Made by a program: the position numbers and the translations under genes. A stretch of DNA of 38,332 nucleotides from an uncultured Oscillospiraceae bacterium. GTDB lineage: Bacteria; Bacillota; Clostridia; Oscillospirales; Oscillospiraceae. This document shows positions 16,201 to 24,005 of the stretch, one piece after another. Each line of letters opens with the position of its first letter. Position 1 is the stretch's first letter. Under the pieces are notes generated by a model that did not search any database, had not been told where the DNA came from, and was given only the letters and a program-made list of their open reading frames with translations. The stretch is from positions 1 to 38,332 of the forward strand of contig CALWYL010000016.1 in NCBI GenBank assembly GCA_944385765.1. The letters are read 5' to 3'.

Positions 16201-16337
16201 GCGGCCGCGTCGGCCTCCTCGGGGCGGAAGAACAGCCCCTTTTTATACCTCCAGCCGGCAGTGGCGGAGCAGTCTCTTATGCGGAGCCGGCGCAGCTCGT
16301 CGCATATCACCTGAATGCGTTTGTCCAGAAAGTACAT
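13248..16337 (-). CDS. Alpha-mannosidase, glycoside hydrolase family 38
   Basis: This 1029-residue retaining zinc-dependent alpha-mannosidase lacks a signal peptide, implying cytoplasmic action on imported oligosaccharides. GHTHIDVAWWW at about residues 240-250 supplies His and Asp ligands of the catalytic zinc. WLPDVFGYSGALPQI contains the likely nucleophile Asp355. The N-terminal 230 residues are the beta-rich domain of long bacterial GH38 enzymes, and the region after 600 is the typical C-terminal beta-sandwich. Length fits the family. AGGAGG five bases before the ATG lies in the 9-base gap after the GH130 stop, so the two are tightly coupled. It would release mannose for the ROK kinase and ManA. 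Confidence 0.95.
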   Translation of the reverse strand: MYFLDKRIQVICDELRRLRIRDCSATAGWRYKKGLFFRPEEADAAAEPWEDFNCDTMHWYGPDEHYWFRSEITVPQEFAGKSVWLNVRTQIDEYDDGKNPQFLLFVDGEVTQGLDMNHREVRLLERARGGETLRLDLQSYTGTLYSEFKFIAELYWLDEEVNGLYYDLQVPLWAFPRMDEDDKNRLDIQTALNEAVNLLDLRRPYSGEFADSVLAARELLERRLYSGMGGFSDVVATCIGHTHIDVAWWWTVAQTREKVARSFATVLKLMEEYPGYKFMSSQPVLYDFLRQRYPEVYERIKRRVAEGRWEGEGGMWLEADTNLTSGESLVRQFVHGKRFFKDEFGIDCQVLWLPDVFGYSGALPQIMKRSGIKYFMTTKLAWNQIDKIPNDTFIWRGIDGSEVLTHLITTAGVGQDVKKNFFTTYNGLLHPDAIMGGWERYQNKEINKDILIAFGYGDGGGGPTREMLEVSRRMERGVKGIPCVRQEFAGEYFRELDERVRDNPRLETWEGELYFEYHRGTYTSMARNKRANRKNELLLMDLELLSSIASETLPYPAEELDGMWKVMLLNQFHDILPGSSIHEVYEVTRREYAELAEKASGLLRERLTALAVEGEAVTVFNTLGFERDDLVRLEGVEADALTDGAGNVFPVQRTADGAVAYVRGIPPKGYKALMGVGAEPPAARFHLDGDTLVTPFYVIKFDEHGHFSSIFDREFDREVLQEGRLGNLMRMFEDKPIYYDNWDIDMYYTEKSWPVDNLTKMEWTELGAVRAALRLEYEISGVTIAQNVYFYADSRRIDFETEVDWTLHQHLLKVEFPVQVHSDEATFDIQFGNLKRKVHKNTSWDQARFESCGQKWMDFSEGHYGVALLNDCKYGHSVHDGVLSLTLIKSGIEPNPMADVERHVFTYAIMPHGGDWREGGVVREGYKLNQPMYALAGGQEGKCFSYASAGPDNIVLETVKRAENGQGTVLRLYESENALTRARVRLPQGTSRAWSCNLLEERESELAVGPDGCVELRVKPYEVVTILCE

Positions 16338-16346
16338 GTGGCCCTC

Positions 16347-17336
16347 CTAAAGGCTGTTTTCTCTGATGTAGGCGAGCAGGTCGTCCACCGTGGTGAAGGC
16401 GAGGCCGGTCACGGTGTCGGCGCAGCCGTAATAGATGGCTATCCTGCCCGTGTCCGCGTCGGCGAGCGCGGCGCAGGGGAAGGTGACATTGGGCACGTCG
16501 CCCACGCACTCATAGAGCTCGTAGGGCGCCAGTATATAGTCCGCTCCGCGGCAGAGGACCTTCCAGGGCTCGTCGCGGTCCAGCAGCGCGGCTCCCATGC
16601 GGTAGACGAAGCCGTTGCAGGTGGTTATGACCCCGTGGTAGATGAGCAGCCAGCCCTCGTCCGTCTCGATGGGTATGGGCCCCGCGCCTATCTTGGTGCT
16701 CTGCCAGGCGGAGCGGTCCCCGGGGACGGTGCTCATGACATGCCTGTGCATGCCCCAGAAGTTCATGTCCGGGCTGCGGCTGATAAAGATATCGCCGAAG
16801 GGGGTGTGCCCCGTGTCGCTGGGCCGGCTGAGCATGGCGTACATGCCGCCTATCTTCCGCGGGAAGAGCACCCCGTTGCGGTTGTAGGGCAGGAAGGCGT
16901 TCTCCAGCTGGTGGAAGGTGCGGAAGTCCTCCGTCCAGCCCACGCCTATTGTGGGCCCGTGGTAGCCGTTGCACCAGGTGATGTAGTATTTCCCGTCCAG
17001 CAGGCAGACTCGGGGGTCATAGCGGTACTCGCGCTTGAGTATCTCCGCATCGCCGTCGGCGAAGGAGATGGGCTCGTCGTCTATCTTCCAGTGTATGCCG
17101 TCGTCGCTGAATCCGGCGAACAGGTCCATGCTGACGGAGCGGCTGTCGCAGCGGAACAGCCCGGCAAAGCCGCCCTTATAGGGCACCACCGCGCTGTTGA
17201 ACACGCTGTTGGAGCGCCTGTTGCCGTCGCGGCCGATTATGGGGTTGCCGCTGAAGCGCCACACCGGCATTTTGTAGCCGGCCGGCCTGTCCTCCCAGGG
17301 CATATTGGGCAGGGAGGAGCCCAGGATTTTGGTCAT
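16347..17336 (-). CDS. GH130 beta-mannoside phosphorylase
   Basis: This 329-residue cytoplasmic enzyme cleaves beta-linked mannosides with inorganic phosphate, giving alpha-mannose-1-phosphate. The catalytic acid is probably Asp107 in [11 protein letters not shown], close in position to Asp104 known for the characterised GH130 enzyme UhgbMP. Other conserved blocks are [33 protein letters not shown] and [15 protein letters not shown]. The [13 protein letters not shown] opening recalls the subgroup that includes beta-1,4-mannosyl-GlcNAc phosphorylases acting on N-glycan cores. That subfamily placement is from memory of the group and needs alignment. The operon position directly before GH38 supports mannoside or N-glycan use. 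Confidence 0.92.
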   Translation of the reverse strand: MTKILGSSLPNMPWEDRPAGYKMPVWRFSGNPIIGRDGNRRSNSVFNSAVVPYKGGFAGLFRCDSRSVSMDLFAGFSDDGIHWKIDDEPISFADGDAEILKREYRYDPRVCLLDGKYYITWCNGYHGPTIGVGWTEDFRTFHQLENAFLPYNRNGVLFPRKIGGMYAMLSRPSDTGHTPFGDIFISRSPDMNFWGMHRHVMSTVPGDRSAWQSTKIGAGPIPIETDEGWLLIYHGVITTCNGFVYRMGAALLDRDEPWKVLCRGADYILAPYELYECVGDVPNVTFPCAALADADTGRIAIYYGCADTVTGLAFTTVDDLLAYIRENSL

Positions 17337-17362
17337 AGCAATACCTGCCTTTACAGTCTTGT

Positions 17363-17396
17363 AGGGGCTGCCGCGTTTTTAGGCGCGGCAGCCCCT
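17363..17396 (-). other. Intercistronic hairpin between binding protein and GH130
   Basis: A 13-bp perfect stem (17363-17375 with 17384-17396) with an 8-base loop follows the binding-protein stop on the transcribed strand, together with a smaller hairpin at 17435-17451. No T-tract follows on the minus strand. Such hairpins often protect the upstream binding-protein mRNA from 3' decay. Confidence 0.65.
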
Positions 17397-17467
17397 TTTC
17401 GTTGATTAGGGGATGGGTCTGTTGCTATTCTGCGCTCTCCTCAGCGGAGAGGCTCGCTCAGTTCGGC

Positions 17468-18979
17468 TCAGCCGGCTATGAAGGCGTCGATCTGGGCCTG
17501 GGCCTCGGCCATCAGCTCGTCGAAGCCGGCGGAGCGCAGCTCATCCATCATCTGGGGCACGCCGGTGGCGGGATCCATGGTGCCGGTGAGCAGCTCGGCC
17601 TTGTAGCGCTGCCAGATCTCCATGCAGGAGCTCAGCTCGTTGCTCAGGCTGCTGGTGTCGAACACGAAGCCCAGCAGCGGGGAGACGATGGCGGCGTCGT
17701 TGAGGGCGGCGACCTCGTCATACTGGTTGTAGTCGGTGTCGTCCAGCATGGTGACGTTGAAGAAGGAGCCCTGGGTGTAGCCGGCCATCGGCCAGTCGTT
17801 GTTCAGCTTGTGCACGCGCTGGGTGCCGTCCTCGGCCTCGACGTACTCGAAGTTCTCGCCCTCAAGGCCATAGAACAGGGCATCGCGGACGTAGGAGTCG
17901 GTGTTCACCAGCTCGAGGAGCTGCAGGGCCTTGTCGGGGTGGGCGCTGGAGTTGGCGATGCAGCTGACGGAGCCCTGCACGGTGTCGTTGGACAGGTAGG
18001 TGTTGCCCCACTGCACGGCGGTGGCGTCAACGCCCATGTTCGGGCCCCAGGTGGTGACGGCGGCGTAAGGCCAGCCCTGAGCCACGAAGCAGGCGCGGTA
18101 CTGCGGGGCCTCGGCGAGGGTGGCGGCGTCGGCGTTGATGATGCCGGCCTCGTACCACTCATGCAGAGTGCTGAGCTTGCTCATGACGTCTTCCTGCTCG
18201 AACACGGAGACGACAGTGGCGCTCTCGTCGTTGTAGTTCACGCCGATGGGGGGCAGGCCGGTGCCCATGGCGTCGTAGTCCATGGTCACGGCGGACAGGC
18301 CTTCGCGGCTGAGGATGAACGGGCTGATGTTCTCGCCGTCCTTCATGGCGGTGAGGGTCTCGGTCAGGCTCTCGAGGGTGTTGAGGGACTCATAGTCGGG
18401 GTTATACTTCTCGGCCAGGGCCTTATCCCAGACAAAGTACTGGGTGACGGAGACGTCCTTCAGGGTGGGGACGCCGTAGATTTTGCCGTCGATGGAGACA
18501 GCGCGCCAGTAATCCTCATCGACAGCGCTGTACAGGTCGGGGGTGACGCTCTGCACCAGCTCGGTGATATCCTCGAAAGCGCCTATCTTGACGTCGGAGC
18601 TGAAGGTGCCGAGGTTGGTGAACATGATGTCATAGGGCTCGTTGGTGCTGACGATGGTGCTGCGGCGGCCGTCCCAGTCGCCCCAGCCGACGACGTGCAC
18701 GTTCAGGTGCACGCCAATCTTCTCCTCCAGGTAGGTGTCGAGGTTGGCCTTCCAGGCGTCGTAGTTCTCGGGCATGCCGTTGCCGACCATGTACCAGGTG
18801 AGTTCTACGATCTCGCCGTCGTCGCCGCTGGGCTCTTCGCCGCTGGGCTCTTCGCCGCTGGGAGCGCTGGACTCGTCGGCGGGAGCGGGCTCCTCGCTCT
18901 CGGTGCCGCAGCCGGCCACCAGGACCAGGAGCATCAGGGCGGAGAGCAGCAGGGCAAGAAGTTTCTTCATTTTCTTCAT
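17468..18979 (-). CDS. Extracellular sugar-binding lipoprotein of an ABC importer (LipO/LplA type)
   Basis: This 503-residue lipoprotein has a signal peptide MKKMKKLLALLLSALMLLVL with lipobox LVAGC (Cys24), then an acidic Pro/Ser linker containing GEEPS repeats. The body is a type-I solute-binding fold starting at VELTWYMVGNG, and the C-terminus resembles the DUF3502 region of LipO-like proteins. Start at 18979 is set by GGAGG five bases upstream. An upstream in-frame extension crosses an intercistronic hairpin and is not credible. It follows two permease genes and is flanked by hairpins. Likely ligand: a mannose-containing oligosaccharide. The ATPase is absent and is probably a shared MsmX-like protein encoded elsewhere. 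Confidence 0.93.
   Translation of the reverse strand: MKKMKKLLALLLSALMLLVLVAGCGTESEEPAPADESSAPSGEEPSGEEPSGDDGEIVELTWYMVGNGMPENYDAWKANLDTYLEEKIGVHLNVHVVGWGDWDGRRSTIVSTNEPYDIMFTNLGTFSSDVKIGAFEDITELVQSVTPDLYSAVDEDYWRAVSIDGKIYGVPTLKDVSVTQYFVWDKALAEKYNPDYESLNTLESLTETLTAMKDGENISPFILSREGLSAVTMDYDAMGTGLPPIGVNYNDESATVVSVFEQEDVMSKLSTLHEWYEAGIINADAATLAEAPQYRACFVAQGWPYAAVTTWGPNMGVDATAVQWGNTYLSNDTVQGSVSCIANSSAHPDKALQLLELVNTDSYVRDALFYGLEGENFEYVEAEDGTQRVHKLNNDWPMAGYTQGSFFNVTMLDDTDYNQYDEVAALNDAAIVSPLLGFVFDTSSLSNELSSCMEIWQRYKAELLTGTMDPATGVPQMMDELRSAGFDELMAEAQAQIDAFIAG
18824..18862. repeat. 15-bp tandem repeat in the lipoprotein linker
   Basis: Two perfect copies of GCCGCTGGGCTCTTC (18824-18838 and 18839-18853) are followed by a 9-base partial copy. 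They encode the GEEPSGEEPSG linker after the lipid-anchored cysteine. The unit is in frame, so copy-number change would only alter linker length. Confidence 0.8.
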
Positions 18980-19003
18980 AATGACCTCCAGATTTTTATT
19001 TCG

Positions 19004-19023
19004 GGGCCCGCCCCCGCGGGCCC
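19004..19023 (-). other. Intercistronic hairpin upstream of the binding protein
   Basis: An 8-bp GC-only stem (19004-19011 with 19016-19023) with a CCCC/GGGG loop lies between the ytcP-type permease stop and the binding-protein ribosome-binding site. There is no T-tract. It may mark an RNA processing or stability boundary. Confidence 0.55.
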
Positions 19024-19049
19024 TGGGATACTTTTTCAATGCGCGTGTA

Positions 19050-19964
19050 TCAGCCCTTCACCGCGCCGACCGTCAGGCCGGAGATGAAGTACTTCTGGAA
19101 GAAGGGGTACACGCAGGCTATGGGCACAGCGATAATTATCGCTATGGCCATTCGCACGGACTCCGTGGGCATCGCCAGCTTGTAGTCCTGCAGCGACATG
19201 CCGGCCGTGGGGTTCTTGGTCAGGAACTCCATGTTCTTCTGCAGCTGGTTCAGCAGGGCCTGCAGGGAGAGCAGGTTGTCCTTGCTGATGTACAGCGAGG
19301 ACTGGAACCAGTCGTTCCAGTAGCCGAAGGCCAGGAACAGCCCGATGGTGGCCAGCAGGGGCTTGGAGATGGGCAGCACTATCCGCACGAAGATGGTCAG
19401 CTGGGAGGCGCCGTCTATCTTGGCCGACTCGATGACCGCGTCGGGTATGTTGGTTCTGAAATATGTACGGCATATCGTGACGTTGAACGAGGACACGCAC
19501 AGTGGCAAGATGAGCGACCATACCGTATCTCTCAAGTTGAGTATCTGCGCGATGACCACGTAGCTCGCGACCATGCCGCCGCTGAATATCATGGGTATGA
19601 ACACGACGGTGGAGAAGAAGCCGTTGAGCTTGTAGCCCGGGCGGGAGAGGACGTAGCCCATGGTGGTCGTGAGTATGACGCCGAGCACGGTGCCCACTAC
19701 GGTGACCTCCACGGAAATCCACAGCGCCTGGAGTATCATCGCCCTCTCGCCCCATAGGAAGCTGTACGCGCTGCCGGAGAGCAGGTCCGGTATTATCTGA
19801 TATCCGTTCTGTGCTATGCTCTGTTCGTCCGTTATCGAGATGACGAATATCAGGATGATGGGGACGAAGCAGATGAGGGAGAGGAGTATAAAGATTATGT
19901 TGAAGACCACGTTGGTGCCCGGCTTGATACGGTTGAGCACATTGGGGGCTCCGCTTTTATTCAT
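19050..19964 (-). CDS. Carbohydrate ABC transporter permease, YtcP/LplC type
   Basis: This 304-residue inner-membrane permease has about six helices, the first at residues 21-43. The ATPase-contacting EAA loop reads ESAKIDGASQLTIFVRIVLPISKPLLAT near residue 200, and the C-terminus ends in KYFISGLTVGAVKG, a tail typical of this branch. A GGAGGGGG-type ribosome-binding site precedes the ATG within the 15-base gap after the first permease gene. It pairs with the LplB-type permease to form the membrane channel for the downstream lipoprotein. Confidence 0.94.
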   Translation of the reverse strand: MNKSGAPNVLNRIKPGTNVVFNIIFILLSLICFVPIILIFVISITDEQSIAQNGYQIIPDLLSGSAYSFLWGERAMILQALWISVEVTVVGTVLGVILTTTMGYVLSRPGYKLNGFFSTVVFIPMIFSGGMVASYVVIAQILNLRDTVWSLILPLCVSSFNVTICRTYFRTNIPDAVIESAKIDGASQLTIFVRIVLPISKPLLATIGLFLAFGYWNDWFQSSLYISKDNLLSLQALLNQLQKNMEFLTKNPTAGMSLQDYKLAMPTESVRMAIAIIIAVPIACVYPFFQKYFISGLTVGAVKG

Positions 19965-19979
19965 GTTTCCCCCTCCTCC

Positions 19980-20972
19980 TCAGATAATGGCGCTCTGGCG
20001 GTCCACCTTGCGGACTATCGCGTTGGCCACCAGTATGGTGATGCAGCCCACCACCGACTGGAAGAAGCCGGCGGCCGCTGTACGGCCTATGGGCACGTTG
20101 GGCGTGAGCAGCATGTTGTAGATGTACACGTCGAAGGTCATCGTGGCCTGATACAGCGAGTTGGTGACGCCGCGCGGTATCTGGTAGAACAGGCCGAAGT
20201 CCGTGCTGAATATCCTGCCGACGCTGAGGATGAACATCATGATGATGACGGGCTTGAGGGCTGGCAGCGTGATATGTATCGCCTGCTGGAACTTGCTGGC
20301 GCCGTCGAGCGCGCCCGCCTCATAGAGCGAGGTGTCTATGCCGCTGATGCTGGCCAAGTAGACGACCATGTTGTAGCCCACGGTCTTCCACACCTGCATG
20401 AACACCAGGATGAAGGGCCAGTACCTGGCCTCGGTGTACCAGTTGATGGGCTCCTTGCCGAAGGCCTCGAGCAGGGAGTTCAGCAGGCCCTTGTCGTAGC
20501 TCAGGAAGGCGAAGACGAAGTAGCTGACCACGACCCAGGACATGAAGTGCGGCATGAACATCATGGTCTGGTAGGTCTTGGACTTGCGCTTGCTGTACAG
20601 CTGGTTTATCAGGATGGCCAGCGCCACCGGGATGACGATGTTGAGCACGATAAACACGATGTTGTACAGTATCGTGTTGCGCAGGACTATGCCGAACTGG
20701 CTGGACTTGATGAAGAACTCAAAGTTTCCGAACAGCGTCCAGTCGCTTTGGAACAGGTTGTAAATAAAGCCCTTGGTCGCGTCCACTATCCGGTAGTCCT
20801 TGAACGCCAGGATGAGGCCGAACATCGGGAGATAGCAGAAAATGAGGTACCACACGGTAGTGGGGACTGCGAGCAGCGTCAGCTCGACGTCGTCCCTCAA
20901 GGAGCTTCCCCTTCTCTTCTTGTTCTCCTGGTTCTGCCCGCTGGTCTTTTCAAGCAGCTTGGCAGATTTCAC
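19980..20972 (-). CDS. Carbohydrate ABC transporter permease, LplB type
   Basis: This permease of about 330 residues is first gene of the importer/glycosidase operon. A membrane segment at LLAVPTTVWYLIFCYLPMFGLILAFKDY is the LplB hallmark, and the EAA loop YEAGALDGASKFQQAIHITLPALKPVI lies near residue 230. The frame has no ATG at its start. A GTG at 20972 is chosen because AAGGTGG lies eight bases upstream. An alternative GTG at 20984 would sit on that same ribosome-binding site. It is linked to the second permease by a 15-base gap. Confidence 0.92.
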   Translation of the reverse strand: MKSAKLLEKTSGQNQENKKRRGSSLRDDVELTLLAVPTTVWYLIFCYLPMFGLILAFKDYRIVDATKGFIYNLFQSDWTLFGNFEFFIKSSQFGIVLRNTILYNIVFIVLNIVIPVALAILINQLYSKRKSKTYQTMMFMPHFMSWVVVSYFVFAFLSYDKGLLNSLLEAFGKEPINWYTEARYWPFILVFMQVWKTVGYNMVVYLASISGIDTSLYEAGALDGASKFQQAIHITLPALKPVIIMMFILSVGRIFSTDFGLFYQIPRGVTNSLYQATMTFDVYIYNMLLTPNVPIGRTAAAGFFQSVVGCITILVANAIVRKVDRQSAII

Positions 20973-21036
20973 ATAGCATACCACCTTCCAGGTTTAGTTC
21001 ACGCCCCCCAAACCAGAGCGCATTGACTTGATTGTT

Positions 21037-21042
21037 ATTATA
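21037..21042 (-). promoter_or_regulatory. Candidate -10 of the importer/glycosidase operon
   Basis: A perfect TATAAT on the minus strand lies about 65 bases before the lplB-type start in an AT-rich patch. The -35 region is poor (TTTCCG at 17 bases), which would fit activation by the YesN-like regulator. Confidence 0.5.
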
Positions 21043-21147
21043 AACTCAATACCCATTTCCGGAAAGTCTTTAAGGGTCATTTGATAGTATAGAACGGCTA
21101 CCATGCCGCCCCCAAAGTTTCTTTTTCGTGGGGTCCCGGCAAGCCGA

Positions 21148-21177
21148 GGGCGGCCGGGGCATGAGCCCCGGCCGCCC
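21148..21177 (-). terminator. Strong hairpin downstream of the phosphohexomutase gene
   Basis: A 13-bp perfect GC stem (21148-21160 with 21165-21177) with an ATGA/TCAT loop lies 30 bases past the stop codon. A T-tract is lacking on the minus strand, so termination efficiency is uncertain. It separates the GH20/mutase unit from the importer operon promoter. Confidence 0.55.
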
Positions 21178-21206
21178 GGAATAAGGTAGATTTTGTCGTA
21201 TCCCGT

Positions 21207-22883
21207 CTATTTCAGGTATTCGGCCGCCGCCTCGGTGAGCGCGCGGTTGGCGCGCTCAGCGCTCTCCATGTCCCCCGCGCGGGAGGAGACATATACCTTT
21301 ATCTTCGGCTCGGTGCCGGAGGGCCTGATGATGAGCTTGCTGCTGCCCATCCTGTACTCCAGCACGTTGCTGTGCGGCAGCGGCAGCGCCACGCCCTCGC
21401 CGGTCTGGTAGTCCGCCCGCGCCGTGACGGCCGCCCCGCCTATCTCCGCCGGGGGCGCGCTGCGCAGCGCGTCCATCACACTGCCCATCTTCTCCATGCC
21501 GTCCTCGCCCTCAAAGGCGAAGCTGCTCACGCCGCAGCAGGTGAAGCCGTGCTTCTCATAGAGCGCGCGCATGGCGTCGGCCAGGGTCATGCCCCGCTGC
21601 CTGTACCAGGCCGCCATCTCGCAGCAGAGCATGGAGGCGTTCACGGCGTCCTTGTCCCTCACATGGCTGCCGGAGAGGTAGCCGTAGCTCTCCTCGAAGC
21701 CGAAGATGAACCGCTCGCCGTGCCCCTCGGCCTCCAGCAGGCCTATCTGCTCGCCGATGAACTTGAACCCCGTGAGCACCCGCCTGAGCTCCACGCCGTA
21801 CTCCGCGGCCACGGCGTCCGCCATGTCGGTGGAGACTATGGTGGTCACCGCCACGGGCCTCTCCGGCATGGTGCCCTGCTCCAGCCGGCGGCGGCAGATG
21901 TAGTCGAGCAGCAGCACGCCCATCTCGTTGCCGGTGAGCAGCTTATAGCCGTCCCCGTCGGGCACGGCGGCGCCCATGCGGTCGCAGTCCGGGTCGGTGC
22001 CCAGCAGCAGGTCCGGCTTCAGCTTTTCGCACAGCTCCAGGCCCAGCTGCATGGCGGCCCTCTCCTCGGGGTTGGGGTAGGGGCAGGTGGGGAAGTGCCC
22101 GTCGGGCCTCTCCTGCTGCGGTACCACGGTGACGTTCTTCACGCCGATGCGCCCCAGTATCTTGGTCACGCACTCCAGCCCGGTGCCGTTGAGCGGCGTG
22201 TACACCACGCTCAGCTCCCCGGCCCCGCCGGAGAGGCTCAGGGCCTGCACCGCGTCGAGGAATTTTTCCAGGCACTCCTCGGGTATGTACCTTATCAGCC
22301 CCGCGTCCACGGCCTGGTCGAAGTCGCTCACCTTCACGCCGTCGAAGGGGTCCACTCCGCCTATCTCGCGCTGCACGCGCTCGGCCGCGTCCAGGGTTAT
22401 CTGCCCGCCGTCCGGGCCGTAGACCTTGTAGCCGTTGTACTTGGCCGGGTTGTGGCTGGCGGTGACGCAGATGCCCGCCCCGCAGCCGAGATAGCGCACG
22501 GCCCAGCTGAGGGCCGGCGTGGGCTCCAGCCGGGGATAGAGCCAGGCCGTTATGCCGTTCGCCGCCAGCACCCTGGCCGCCTCGCGGGCGAAGAGCTCGC
22601 TCTTTATGCGGCTGTCGTGGGCGATGGCCACGGCCCTCTCCCCGCCGGACTCCAGCAGCCAGGCGCAGAGGCCCTGAGTGGCCTGGCGCACCGTGTAGAT
22701 GTTCATGCGGTTTGTGCCCGCGCCCAGCACCCCGCGCAGCCCCCCGGTGCCGAAGGCGAGGTCCCTGTAGAAGCGGTCGGAGACCTCCTCCCCCTCCGGG
22801 TCCAGCGCGGACAGCTCGGCTCTCAGGTCCGCGTCCTCGACGGCGCGCTCCAGCCAGCGCTCATATGCCTTCCTGATGTCCAT
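21207..22883 (-). CDS. Phosphoglucomutase/phosphomannomutase (PgcA-like phosphohexomutase)
   Basis: This 558-residue alpha-D-phosphohexomutase interconverts hexose-1- and 6-phosphates. AFGTGGLRGVLGAGTNRMN opens the family domain, TASHNP (141-146) holds the phosphoserine Ser143, GTDPDCDRMGAA is the magnesium loop, GFEESYGYLSG is the sugar-binding loop and RPSGTEPKIK near the end binds phosphate. The length matches the PgcA/yhxB type. It follows the GH20 gene by 23 bases under one promoter. Besides glucose metabolism it could convert mannose-1-phosphate from GH130 into mannose-6-phosphate for ManA. That specificity is an inference. Confidence 0.93.
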   Translation of the reverse strand: MDIRKAYERWLERAVEDADLRAELSALDPEGEEVSDRFYRDLAFGTGGLRGVLGAGTNRMNIYTVRQATQGLCAWLLESGGERAVAIAHDSRIKSELFAREAARVLAANGITAWLYPRLEPTPALSWAVRYLGCGAGICVTASHNPAKYNGYKVYGPDGGQITLDAAERVQREIGGVDPFDGVKVSDFDQAVDAGLIRYIPEECLEKFLDAVQALSLSGGAGELSVVYTPLNGTGLECVTKILGRIGVKNVTVVPQQERPDGHFPTCPYPNPEERAAMQLGLELCEKLKPDLLLGTDPDCDRMGAAVPDGDGYKLLTGNEMGVLLLDYICRRRLEQGTMPERPVAVTTIVSTDMADAVAAEYGVELRRVLTGFKFIGEQIGLLEAEGHGERFIFGFEESYGYLSGSHVRDKDAVNASMLCCEMAAWYRQRGMTLADAMRALYEKHGFTCCGVSSFAFEGEDGMEKMGSVMDALRSAPPAEIGGAAVTARADYQTGEGVALPLPHSNVLEYRMGSSKLIIRPSGTEPKIKVYVSSRAGDMESAERANRALTEAAAEYLK

Positions 22884-22906
22884 TTTTATCCCCCTTATCT
22901 ATTTTT

Positions 22907-23950
22907 TCAGCACTTCTCGTCCAGTGTCTGTCCGAAGAGGGAGATGATGGGCGCGGTCTTGCCCACCACGGCCGTGCCCTCGTCCGGCCCGTCGCTGTCC
23001 GCCATGTCGCACCAGATGCAGAACATGGCGCCGGCGGCCTCCGTGCGCCCGGCGCAGCCGTTGAACACCTCCGGGTCGTAGCCCCTTATCTTCTCCGGGC
23101 CGTCGGGCCACTCGTTCTTGCCCAGGACCCAGTAATAGGTGGAGTCCGCGTTTATCAGCCTCAGCCCCTTGGAGGCCAGGTAGGCCGCGGAGGCCAGGCG
23201 GTAGCCCTCCCAGCCGTGCACCCAGTAGCAGACCTCCACTCCCTCAAAGGCGACTCCCTCGTCGTCCTCGTTGTAATACACCCCGTCGTTGAAGCAGCGG
23301 GGCACCATGCCCCTGGCCCTTATCAGGTCCGCCGCCGCGTTGAAAAACGGCGCAAAATGCCTGCGGTAATCCCCGTTGGCGTATATCATCTCATAGCCCA
23401 TGCGGTGCTGCCCCAGGTCGTTGGCGAACTCGTCGGCGCAGAAGTTGAAGTAGCGGCAGCCGCGCGAGGCGAAGTAGTCCACGTACTTGCCCAGCAGCGC
23501 CAGGGCGAAGTCGCGCCCCTCCCCGCGGGTGATGTCCACGGAGCCGCGGGAGCCGGGATAGCGCAGGTGCTCCGCGTCCGGCTGCATGAGCACGGCCCCC
23601 AGATGCCCGGGCACGCCCATGGCGGGCACTATCTCCACGCCCCGCCCCCGCGCGTAGGCCAGCAGGCCGTCCATGTCGGACTCCGTGTGGTACTTGCCGG
23701 TGCCGTCGGGGTTGTTGCCCTCCTCGCCGAAGCCGTCCCCCGGCGCGCCGGAGAGGTCGTAGGTCCTGCCGGAGGCGGTGACCGTCATGTCGTCCAGGGC
23801 AAAGCGCAGGCCCTGGTGGTCGGAGAAATAGAGCTCGAGCTGATTGAGATGCGCGCCGGCGGCGGCGTCAATGATTTTGCGGAGATTATCGATGCTGTAG
23901 AATTTTCTCCCTGCGTCCAGGTGCAGGATACGGTACTCGCAGCCTTTCAT
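22907..23950 (-). CDS. GH20-type beta-N-acetylhexosaminidase, catalytic domain only
   Basis: This 347-residue protein without a signal peptide consists of little more than a GH20-like barrel. HLDAGRKFYSIDNLRKIIDAAAGAHLNQLELYFSDHQGLRF (residues 10-49) is the family's opening block, VEIVPAMGVPGHLGAV near 105 carries the conserved His, and FNFCADEF contains the Asp173-Glu174 pair used for substrate-assisted catalysis. The usual N-terminal GH20b domain is missing. The best matches I recall are the lacto-N-biosidase/hexosaminidase groups. GGAGG eight bases before the ATG at 23950 fixes the start; the 17 upstream in-frame residues lack one. Likely role is release of GlcNAc or a related unit inside the cell. 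Confidence 0.85.
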   Translation of the reverse strand: MKGCEYRILHLDAGRKFYSIDNLRKIIDAAAGAHLNQLELYFSDHQGLRFALDDMTVTASGRTYDLSGAPGDGFGEEGNNPDGTGKYHTESDMDGLLAYARGRGVEIVPAMGVPGHLGAVLMQPDAEHLRYPGSRGSVDITRGEGRDFALALLGKYVDYFASRGCRYFNFCADEFANDLGQHRMGYEMIYANGDYRRHFAPFFNAAADLIRARGMVPRCFNDGVYYNEDDEGVAFEGVEVCYWVHGWEGYRLASAAYLASKGLRLINADSTYYWVLGKNEWPDGPEKIRGYDPEVFNGCAGRTEAAGAMFCIWCDMADSDGPDEGTAVVGKTAPIISLFGQTLDEKC

Positions 23951-24005
23951 GCGGCCGACCTCCATAATTTTCATTTGTTGGGCCCGTCTGGCCCTTTCCA
24001 CGCCG

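Noticed and set aside
13170..17405. A 1411-codon open frame on the plus strand
   Set aside because: It is antisense to the GH38 and GH130 genes, whose catalytic motifs are unmistakable. Its translation is rich in His, Gly, Leu, Val and Ala without any family pattern, an effect of high GC and codon bias.
18824..18862. 15-bp tandem repeat as a CRISPR-like or phase-variable element
   Set aside because: Only two complete units, in frame inside a lipoprotein linker, without spacers. Copy changes would not alter the reading frame.
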